A DNA stretch of 64,000 nt from an uncultured Bacteroidota bacterium (lineage in GTDB: Bacteria > Bacteroidota > Bacteroidia > Chitinophagales > Chitinophagaceae). Location of the stretch: assembly GCA_903819975.1 (NCBI GenBank), contig CAIJFI010000017.1, positions 62,001-126,000 of the forward strand. The letters are read 5' to 3'. Below the pieces are notes generated by a model. It saw nothing but the letters and a program-made list of their open reading frames with translations, did not search any database and was not told the origin of the DNA. Of the stretch, positions 55,418-62,130 are shown piece by piece; positions within the stretch are counted from its first letter, which is position 1, and each line of letters begins with the position of its first letter. Both the position numbers and the translations under genes were made by a program.

Positions 55418-55696
55418 ATGAGCGACAACAAAACAACCATCAATCCTAAATTAGTAGAATCCATTGGATACTTAGGTTCTCTATTAAGTTGTATCACATT
55501 TGTGCCTCAGGTATATTTGTCATGGAAGTCTCATAGTGTTGGAGACCTAAGTTTATTGATGGTATTAATCGTAAACTTCAGTTGCATGGTTTGGCTTACT
55601 TATGCTTATTTAATTAAGAGCCGTCCAGTACTTATTGCCAATACCATCGTTCTGATCTTGAGCCTAATGTTGCTTTATTTTAAATTGACATTTTAA
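55418..55696 (+). CDS. SemiSWEET-type sugar transporter
   Basis: 92-residue membrane protein with three hydrophobic helices (about 13-31, 43-62 and 68-90) and the PQ-loop motif FVPQVYLSWKSHS. This is half of a eukaryotic SWEET; bacterial SemiSWEETs work as dimers moving sugars by facilitated diffusion. It is transcribed with fabI and ends before a strong terminator. Confidence 0.92.
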   Translation: MSDNKTTINPKLVESIGYLGSLLSCITFVPQVYLSWKSHSVGDLSLLMVLIVNFSCMVWLTYAYLIKSRPVLIANTIVLILSLMLLYFKLTF

Positions 55697-55716
55697 TTAT
55701 AAAAATATTCAACCAT

Positions 55717-55751
55717 AAAAAAAGCTCCAACAAATTGTTGGAGCTTTTTTT
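55717..55751. terminator. Terminator between SemiSWEET and DUF2795 genes
   Basis: Stem GCTCCAAC/GTTGGAGC around a 5-base loop, extended by seven A:T pairs, with T runs on both strands. Serves the convergent genes on either side. Confidence 0.92.
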
Positions 55752-55832
55752 ATAAAGTCAAAACTAGATAAGAACGAAGCATTGCGTCGTACTGAAAAAA
55801 GATGACTAGAATATTTTTTAATCGAAGTGTTA

Positions 55833-56054
55833 TTAATACTCGTCTTCGTTAAACATGAAATCTTCTTGGCTTGGGTAATCCGGCCAAATATCTTCGATAC
55901 TTTCATATACTTCTCCTTCGTCTTCTAACTCTTGTAAATTTTCAACTACTTCAATTGGAGCACCGCTTCTGATTGAGTAATCAATTAATTCATCTTTGGT
56001 AGCTGGCCAAGGAGCTTCTTCTAAATAGCTGGCTAATTCTAAAGTCCAAAACAT
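55833..56054 (-). CDS. DUF2795 small acidic protein
   Basis: 73-residue acidic protein matching the DUF2795 pattern: FWTLELASYLEEAPWPATKDEL, ending with an Asp/Glu-rich tail. Helical and probably cytoplasmic. No function is established for the family. The ATG at 56054 is clear and the 121-base gap to the divergent ABC gene holds the promoters. Confidence 0.88.
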   Translation of the reverse strand: MFWTLELASYLEEAPWPATKDELIDYSIRSGAPIEVVENLQELEDEGEVYESIEDIWPDYPSQEDFMFNEDEY

Positions 56055-56138
56055 AGAGTGTTATTTTGTGCAAAAGTAGCCGTATAAATGATACCACCAA
56101 ATGTGATTTTTCTACATGATGTAAACAAATCTTTAAAT

Positions 56139-56171
56139 TTTGCTAAAAATGGATCGGAATTACTAGGTTTG
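56139..56171 (+). promoter_or_regulatory. Strong Bacteroidota promoter of the LolD-like gene
   Basis: TTTG at 56139-56142, 21-base spacer and an exact TAnnTTTG box (TAGGTTTG, 56164-56171). The ATG is at 56176, so the transcript should start at or within a few bases of the initiation codon. Confidence 0.65.
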
Positions 56172-56175
56172 TACC

Positions 56176-56844
56176 ATGAATCAAGCCTCAAAACTATTAG
56201 TAGCCAAGGATATATGGAAAAACTATGGCCCTGTACAGGTGCTAAAGGGTGTTTCCTTGGAGCTTGACAGAGGCGAGCTTGTATCTATCGTCGGGGCTTC
56301 TGGCGCCGGCAAATCCACCCTTTTATACATTGTAAGTAGCCTTGAGCAGGCAGACAAAGGTCAGGTGATTTTTGATGGTCAAGAGATTACTACCCTTCCC
56401 AATAAGCAATTAGCTGCCTATCGTAACCACTCTATTGGTTTTGTATTTCAATTTCATCATTTGTTGCCAGAATTTACGGCATTAGAGAATGTATCTATAC
56501 CTGGCTGGATTGCTAAATCTTCCAAAAAGAAGGTACAGGATCGTGCCATTGAGTTATTAGATTTTATGGGGCTTGCTGATAAAAAAGATAAAAAGCCACA
56601 TAGTTTATCGGGTGGTGAACAACAAAGAGTTGCTGTTGCAAGAGCATTATTAAATAACCCTGCATTAATATTCGCCGACGAGCCTACTGGAAATTTGGAC
56701 AGCGAAAATGCAGCTTCCTTACACGAATTATTTATTCGCTTAAGAAATGAAATGAATCAAAGCTTTTTGATTGTTACACATAATGAACTACTTGCAAATA
56801 TGAGCAATAGAACATTAAAAATGAAAGACGGACTATTTATCTAA
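56176..56844 (+). CDS. ABC ATPase, LolD/MacB type
   Basis: 222-residue ATPase with Walker A GASGAGKST, Q-loop FQFHHLLPEFTALENV, signature LSGGEQQRVAVARAL and Walker [14 protein letters not shown], the pattern of LolD, FtsE and MacB ATPases. The natural LolCDE role would be release of lipoproteins from the inner membrane, but no permease is adjacent. The upstream promoter predicts a nearly leaderless mRNA. Converges on the adenosyltransferase gene. Confidence 0.9.
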   Translation: MNQASKLLVAKDIWKNYGPVQVLKGVSLELDRGELVSIVGASGAGKSTLLYIVSSLEQADKGQVIFDGQEITTLPNKQLAAYRNHSIGFVFQFHHLLPEFTALENVSIPGWIAKSSKKKVQDRAIELLDFMGLADKKDKKPHSLSGGEQQRVAVARALLNNPALIFADEPTGNLDSENAASLHELFIRLRNEMNQSFLIVTHNELLANMSNRTLKMKDGLFI

Positions 56845-56865
56845 TATCCGATAGGTCAAAAGTTG

Positions 56866-57420
56866 TTATACTCTCGCCTTCCAAGGTTGATCTGCCACAC
56901 CATTTAAATGACCAATATATCTAGCCAATACAAATAAGTAATCGCTTAATCGGTTCAAGTATTTAATAACCATTGGTTCTACAAATAAATCCTCTTCTTG
57001 TAAATTAACGCACCATCTTTCGGCACGACGACAAACACAACGTGTAATATGTGCAGTAGAAATTGCTTGGTGTCCCACTGGTAAAATAAAAGATTTCATT
57101 GGTTCTAATACTGCATTCATAGCATCAATATGTTGCTCTAAATAAGCAATATCTTCTTCTTTTAAATCTGGTATTTTTAAATGGGGTTCTTTATCCGGAT
57201 CACAAGCCAAGGAAGATCCAACAGTAAATAATCTGTCTTGAACCTCGTTTAGTACTTTTTTTATTTCATCTTCTGAAACCAAATCACTTAATAATCCTAC
57301 AAAAGAGTTTAGTTCATCCACAGTTCCGTATGATTCAATTCTGATGTGGCTTTTAGGCACTCTTGTTCCTCCAATTAACGATGTCTTGCCTAAATCTCCG
57401 CCCTTTGTATATATTTTCAT
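56866..57420 (-). CDS. PduO-type ATP:cob(I)alamin adenosyltransferase
   Basis: 184-residue enzyme that makes adenosylcobalamin. The start is the ATG at 57420 (MKIYTKGGDLGKTSLIGG); an upstream ATG at 57474 would add 18 residues not seen in the family. Signature segments: TKGGDxGxT, RIESYGTVDELNSFVG, ITRCVCRRAER and YLNRLSDYLFVLAR, holding the ATP- and corrinoid-contacting residues. No other cobalamin gene or B12 riboswitch is seen nearby. Confidence 0.94.
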   Translation of the reverse strand: MKIYTKGGDLGKTSLIGGTRVPKSHIRIESYGTVDELNSFVGLLSDLVSEDEIKKVLNEVQDRLFTVGSSLACDPDKEPHLKIPDLKEEDIAYLEQHIDAMNAVLEPMKSFILPVGHQAISTAHITRCVCRRAERWCVNLQEEDLFVEPMVIKYLNRLSDYLFVLARYIGHLNGVADQPWKARV

Positions 57421-57483
57421 GCTACTTTTTTGCTTGTTATTATGTGATAACAAAGCTAATAAAATAAAGTTCACCCTAAGTCT

Positions 57484-57511
57484 AAAAAAGCCCCCATTAG
57501 GAGGCTTCTTA
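57484..57511 (-). terminator. Terminator after the second LolD-like gene
   Basis: Minus-strand stem GCCTCC-TAAT-GGGGGC (57505-57490) with one G:U pair, followed by six T (57489-57484). The mismatch on the plus strand makes it directional. Confidence 0.82.
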
Positions 57512-57536
57512 TTAACTATTTATATACGATTTGTAA

Positions 57537-58232
57537 TTATTTATGACTTGTGTTTAAGGTATCTGTTTCAATTAAACCATCTCTTAAACGCACTACTCTA
57601 TGCGCATAACGTGCAATATCTTGTTCATGAGTAACCAACACTACTGTATTTCCTGCAGATTGAATTTTACCAAATAATTCCATTACTTCAACCGAAGTTT
57701 TAGAGTCCAAATTTCCCGTTGGTTCATCTGCTAATAAAATAGAAGGATTGTTTACCAAGGCACGCGCAATAGCCACACGTTGAATTTGACCACCACTCAA
57801 CTCATTAGATTTATGATGACTACGATCCGCCAAACCTACTTTTTCTAAAGCAACCATCGCACGGTCAATTCTGTCTTTTTTTGAAACCCCTGCATACACT
57901 AATGGCAATGCTACGTTTTCTGCAGCAGTTAATCTTGGTAACAAATTAAACTGTTGAAATACGAATCCAATTTCGACATTTCTAATACCAGCTAATTCAT
58001 CGTCGGTCATTTTACTTACATCATGTCCATTTAAATTATAGGTACCACTTGTTGGTGAATCCAAACATCCTAAAATGTTCATCAATGTACTTTTACCACT
58101 ACCTGATGGGCCCATTAATGCAACATATTCGTTGCGATTAATATCCAAGTTAATTCCCTTTAAAACTGGAATTGCTTGGTTAGCCATGAAATAGCTTTTC
58201 TGAATATCTCTTAATTGTATAACCGATGACAT
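57537..58232 (-). CDS. ABC ATPase, LolD/MacB type (second)
   Basis: 231-residue ATPase: Walker [11 protein letters not shown]-loop [18 protein letters not shown], signature [15 protein letters not shown], Walker [14 protein letters not shown] and switch His in LVTHEQD. It is a close family member of the ATPase at 56176. No permease is adjacent; gatC lies 5 bases upstream on the same strand, so they are co-transcribed. Role could be lipoprotein release or macrolide/peptide export through a MacB-type partner elsewhere. Confidence 0.9.
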   Translation of the reverse strand: MSSVIQLRDIQKSYFMANQAIPVLKGINLDINRNEYVALMGPSGSGKSTLMNILGCLDSPTSGTYNLNGHDVSKMTDDELAGIRNVEIGFVFQQFNLLPRLTAAENVALPLVYAGVSKKDRIDRAMVALEKVGLADRSHHKSNELSGGQIQRVAIARALVNNPSILLADEPTGNLDSKTSVEVMELFGKIQSAGNTVVLVTHEQDIARYAHRVVRLRDGLIETDTLNTSHK

Positions 58233-58237
58233 AAAAA

Positions 58238-58528
58238 TTATTTATTAATTACTTTAGGCACTTTAAAAAAGGTACCGTCTGAATCTGGTGCATTTAACAG
58301 CGCTGCTTCTCTTGAAATAGAACCAGCCACTTCATCAACTCTTAATACATTTACTGCGTCACCCATATGCATAAGTGGCTCAGTACCTGTTGTATCTAAT
58401 GCATTTAGTTGTTCTACAAAAACAACCAAATCCTGCATGTCAGCGACCAATTTGTCCATCTTTTCAGGTGCCACATTTAACCTAGATAAATGTGCTAAAT
58501 GGGCTACTAATTTAGTGTCTACTTGCAT
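58238..58528 (-). CDS. gatC: GatC, Asp/Glu-tRNA amidotransferase subunit C
   Basis: 96-residue small subunit of the GatCAB complex, which converts Glu-tRNA(Gln) and Asp-tRNA(Asn) to the amidated forms. The start is the ATG at 58528 ([19 protein letters not shown]); an ATG at 58624 would add a 32-residue leader not found in the family. The helical N-terminus and the LRVDEV ... FFKVPKVI C-terminus are typical. gatA and gatB are not nearby. Confidence 0.95.
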   Translation of the reverse strand: MQVDTKLVAHLAHLSRLNVAPEKMDKLVADMQDLVVFVEQLNALDTTGTEPLMHMGDAVNVLRVDEVAGSISREAALLNAPDSDGTFFKVPKVINK

Positions 58529-58638
58529 ATTACAAATGTAGCGCAATCCATTTAACCCCCAAGTGCCTTTTGTTAAAAGGTTATTTGAACCAATCAAAGG
58601 CAAAAACTGGGAGACACCCCACAATTTTGAAAGATTTT

Positions 58639-58670
58639 TTTGAAATTAGTTGCATAACTAACTAATTTTA
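58639..58670 (+). promoter_or_regulatory. Promoter of the FadN-type gene
   Basis: TTTG at 58639-58642, 20-base spacer and TAATTTTA at 58663-58670 (one mismatch to TAnnTTTG). Predicted start is about 12 bases before the ATG at 58687. Confidence 0.5.
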
Positions 58671-58686
58671 CACAAATGCTTTAATT

Positions 58687-61059
58687 ATGCAACGTTCTAT
58701 TAAAAATGTAGTGGTTTTAGGAAGTGGTGTGATGGGTTCAAGAATTACTTGTCACTTTGCAGGGGTGGGTGTGAAAGTTTTGTTATTAGATAGATTAACA
58801 CCAGGTGCAGAGGAGTCGACCAATAAAAAAGAACGCAACAAATTAGTAGATGATTCATTAACAAGTTCGGTTAAATCAAACCCCTCTCCTTTATATACAA
58901 GTGCGGCAGCAAAAAACATTAGTACAGGAAATTTTACCGATGATATTGCAAAGTTATCTAGTGCAGATTGGATTATTGAAGTGGTGGTTGAAAGATTAGA
59001 TATTAAGAAATTAATTTACGACGAGGTAGAAAAATATAGAAAGCCAGGTACATTAGTTAGTTCAAATACTTCGGGCATTCCTATTCACTTAATGGCTGAG
59101 GGACGTAGTGAAGATTTTCAAAAACATTTTTGTGGTACGCACTTTTTTAATCCTCCAAGATATTTAAGATTATTAGAAGTAATTCCTACCCCTAAGACAG
59201 ATGCTGCTGTTGTAGATTTCTTTATGCATTATGGTGATGTATTTTTAGGAAAAACAACTGTGTTATGTAAAGATACGCCTGCCTTTATAGCCAATCGTGT
59301 AGGGGTTTTTAGCATGATGAGCGTAGTGCACATTATGGAAAAATTAGAACTATCAATTGATGAAATTGAATCATTAACTGGGCCAATTATGGGTAGACCA
59401 AAATCGGCTACTTTCCGCACTGCCGATGTAGTTGGTATTGATACTTTAGTTAAGGTTGCCAAAGGAGTGGCAGATAATTGCCCTAATGATGAAGCAAAAA
59501 ATATTTTTTCTTTGCCGAATTGGTTAGAGAAAATGGTGGAGCAAAATTGGTTAGGCGATAAAACTGGACAAGGATTTTTTAAGAAAGTGAAAACACCAAC
59601 TAGCAAAGAAATATTAACACTGAATTTAAAAACATTTGAATACGAGCCACGCAATAAACCAAAATTTGCTTCAATAGCAGCGGCTAAAGCTATTGAAAGT
59701 TTACCTGAGCGTATTAAAGTATTGTATGCAGGAAAAGATAAAGGCGGTGAATTTATTCGTCAATTTCATTTTGCATTGTTCTCTTATATCAGTCATCGTA
59801 TTCCAGAAATTAGCGATGAATTATATCGTGTAGACGATGCATTAAAAGCAGGTTTTGGTTGGGAAATTGGCGCATTTGAAACATGGGATGCATTAGGTGT
59901 TAGCAAGGTAATTGAAGATATGAAAGCAGCTGGCGTAGCCGTTGCTCCATGGGCTGAAACTATGGCTAACAAAGGGCTTAGCTTCTATCAAGTAAAAGAA
60001 GGTAAGCGATATTATTACGACGTGGCTACACAAGAATATAAATTAATCCCAGGCGCAGCGTCTTTTATTATTTTGTCTGATCATAAAGAAAAAACTATTT
60101 GGAAAAACGTAGCCTGCAATTTGGTTGACATCGGAGATGGTGTTGCAGGATTTAGTTGGAATACCAAAATGAATAGTATTGGCGGCGAAGTTTTAGAAGG
60201 TCTAAATAAATCAATTGCCATTGCCGAAGAAAAATGCAATGGTTTAGTAATTGCCAATGAGGGTAATTTATTTAGTGCAGGTGCTAATGTAGGCATGATA
60301 TTTATGTTAGCAATAGAACAAGATTACGAGGAGTTAGATATGGCCATTCGTACATTCCAAAATACAATGATGCGTGTGCGCTACTCTTCTATCCCAGTGG
60401 GCATTGCACCTCATGGATTAACATTAGGAGGAGGTTGTGAAATGAACTTACATGCAGACACTATTGCGGCTGCAGCAGAAACATATATTGGCTTAGTTGA
60501 ATTAGGCATTGGTGTAATTCCTGGCGGTGGTGGTACCAAAGAATTTGTTTTAAGAGCGTCAGATGAGATGCATGTGGATGAACCTGATACGATTACTTTA
60601 AAAAATAGATTCCTACAAATTGCAACGGCTAAAGTAGCAACCTCGGCACATGAGGCCATGGAGATGGGTATTTTTAGAAAAGGACAAGATAGTATTGTAT
60701 TAAATCAATCACGTCGTATTGCAAAAGCTAAGGAGCAGGTATTAGATTTATTTAATGCAGGCTATACTCAACCACAACAAAGAAAAGACATTAAGGTATT
60801 AGGGAAAGGTGCACTAGGTGCTTTATATGCAGGTATTAATGCTATGTGGCGCGGCGGATATGCAACAGATCACGATATGTTAGTGGCTAAAAAATTAGCG
60901 TACGTGATGTGCGGCGGAGATTTAAGCGAGCAAACTTTGGTGAATGAGCAATACTTATTAGATTTAGAAAGAGAAGCCTTCTTAAGTCTTTGTGGAGAGA
61001 AGAAAACACTGGAAAGAATTCAGTCTGTAATTACTTCAGGCAGACCCATTAGAAATTAA
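58687..61059 (+). CDS. 3-hydroxyacyl-CoA dehydrogenase / enoyl-CoA hydratase, FadN type
   Basis: 790-residue bifunctional beta-oxidation enzyme. The N-terminal NAD-binding domain (VVVLGSGVMGSRITCHFAG) is followed by the 3HCDH domain (CGTHFFNPPRYLRLLEVIP and DTPAFIANRVG). The enoyl-CoA hydratase domain is C-terminal, with SAGANVGMIF, GGGCEMNLHAD and ELGIGVIPGGGGTKE carrying the two catalytic glutamates. The order dehydrogenase-then-hydratase is that of FadN and the reverse of FadB. The usual partners (thiolase, acyl-CoA dehydrogenase) are not adjacent; it stands alone with its own promoter and terminator. Confidence 0.94.
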   Translation: MQRSIKNVVVLGSGVMGSRITCHFAGVGVKVLLLDRLTPGAEESTNKKERNKLVDDSLTSSVKSNPSPLYTSAAAKNISTGNFTDDIAKLSSADWIIEVVVERLDIKKLIYDEVEKYRKPGTLVSSNTSGIPIHLMAEGRSEDFQKHFCGTHFFNPPRYLRLLEVIPTPKTDAAVVDFFMHYGDVFLGKTTVLCKDTPAFIANRVGVFSMMSVVHIMEKLELSIDEIESLTGPIMGRPKSATFRTADVVGIDTLVKVAKGVADNCPNDEAKNIFSLPNWLEKMVEQNWLGDKTGQGFFKKVKTPTSKEILTLNLKTFEYEPRNKPKFASIAAAKAIESLPERIKVLYAGKDKGGEFIRQFHFALFSYISHRIPEISDELYRVDDALKAGFGWEIGAFETWDALGVSKVIEDMKAAGVAVAPWAETMANKGLSFYQVKEGKRYYYDVATQEYKLIPGAASFIILSDHKEKTIWKNVACNLVDIGDGVAGFSWNTKMNSIGGEVLEGLNKSIAIAEEKCNGLVIANEGNLFSAGANVGMIFMLAIEQDYEELDMAIRTFQNTMMRVRYSSIPVGIAPHGLTLGGGCEMNLHADTIAAAAETYIGLVELGIGVIPGGGGTKEFVLRASDEMHVDEPDTITLKNRFLQIATAKVATSAHEAMEMGIFRKGQDSIVLNQSRRIAKAKEQVLDLFNAGYTQPQQRKDIKVLGKGALGALYAGINAMWRGGYATDHDMLVAKKLAYVMCGGDLSEQTLVNEQYLLDLEREAFLSLCGEKKTLERIQSVITSGRPIRN

Positions 61060-61091
61060 TTTGCCAACTGAGATTTGAAATAAGTACAATG

Positions 61092-61131
61092 AATAATAAA
61101 GAGGAGTTCCAAGAGGACTCCTTCTTATTTT
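61092..61131. terminator. Terminator between convergent FadN-type and SDR genes
   Basis: Imperfect stem AGGAGTTCC / GGACTCCT with one bulge, AAGA loop, and A/T runs on both sides. It overlaps the last codons of the SDR gene. Confidence 0.7.
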
Positions 61132-62045
61132 AACAACTGCGTTAAAGCAGTATCTAAGTTTGGATAATCAAATGAGAATCCAGCCGACTGTATTTTTTCA
61201 CTTGAAACTTTAGCACTCTTTAATACTTCAATACTCATTTCGCCTAGCATTATTTTAAGTGCAAAAACTGGGACAGATAGTGTTAAAAGATGTTTGTGTA
61301 ACTTGTTTGCAACTGCTTCAACCAAAACTTTATTGGTTACTACTTCCGGAGACACTGCATTGTAGACTCCTTGTACAGCTTGCGTTTCAGCAGCATATAC
61401 AATCATCTTACATAAATCCTGTTGATGTATCCAACTTACCATTTGTGTTCCTGTTCCCAAAACAGTTGCCATACCAAATTGAGCAGGTTTTATAAATTCA
61501 GCCAAAGCGCCTCCTCTTTTATTAAATACAATCCCAATTCTTAAAGTAACTAATCTTATTCCTAGAGATGCAATCTCATGAATACTTTCTTCCCACTGTT
61601 TGCAAGTAGCACCTAAATAAGAATCGTCCGATGGATCCGATTCTTTAAACCCATTTTGCAATGAATTTGCTGTATCAGGTCCATACCAACCAATCGCCGA
61701 TGCAGTGACTACTGTTTTTACTTTATGCTCATTTTCTTTTAATGCTTTAACCAACAAAGCACCAGATTGTACCCTGCTTTTTACTATAGCCTCTTTTCTT
61801 TTTTTAGTCCATCTTTTTGTTGCTACACTCTCCCCTGCTAAATGCACTATAATATCAGCCAATTTTAAAGCTTCAGGATCTATAAATTGTTTTTCGATAT
61901 CCCAAAGAGCATAACTTAAATGCAACCTACTAGACCTTTTTTTGGATCTAGTTAATACAATCACTTCATACCCCTTATCTATTAAATAATTGGTTAAGGC
62001 TTGTCCTACCATTCCTGTACCCCCTGTGATTAATACTGTTTGCAT
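61125..62045 (-). CDS. TIGR01777-type epimerase (SDR39U1/YfcH family)
   Basis: 306-residue extended short-chain dehydrogenase-like protein. The start is the ATG at 62045 (MQTVLITGGTGMVGQ); an ATG 27 bases upstream is less likely. The nucleotide motif GGTGMVG is at 8-14; VHLAGESVATKRWTKKRK and ASAIGWYG are family hallmarks, and the C-terminal DUF1731-like region holds KIMLGEMSIEVLKSAKV. Function is uncharacterised. Confidence 0.92.
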   Translation of the reverse strand: MQTVLITGGTGMVGQALTNYLIDKGYEVIVLTRSKKRSSRLHLSYALWDIEKQFIDPEALKLADIIVHLAGESVATKRWTKKRKEAIVKSRVQSGALLVKALKENEHKVKTVVTASAIGWYGPDTANSLQNGFKESDPSDDSYLGATCKQWEESIHEIASLGIRLVTLRIGIVFNKRGGALAEFIKPAQFGMATVLGTGTQMVSWIHQQDLCKMIVYAAETQAVQGVYNAVSPEVVTNKVLVEAVANKLHKHLLTLSVPVFALKIMLGEMSIEVLKSAKVSSEKIQSAGFSFDYPNLDTALTQLLK

Positions 62046-62070
62046 AAAGCAAAGATAAGGCTTGGGAAAC

Positions 62071-62098
62071 AAAACCCCCGCCTTTGGGGGCGGGGGTT
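62071..62098 (-). terminator. Terminator after ftsZ
   Basis: 10-bp GC-rich stem (62073-62082 with 62089-62098), 6-base loop, followed on the minus strand by TTTTG. It lies 33 bases past the ftsZ stop. Confidence 0.85.
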
Positions 62099-62130
62099 AC
62101 AACTAAATCAACTGTACCATAAAAACGAGA

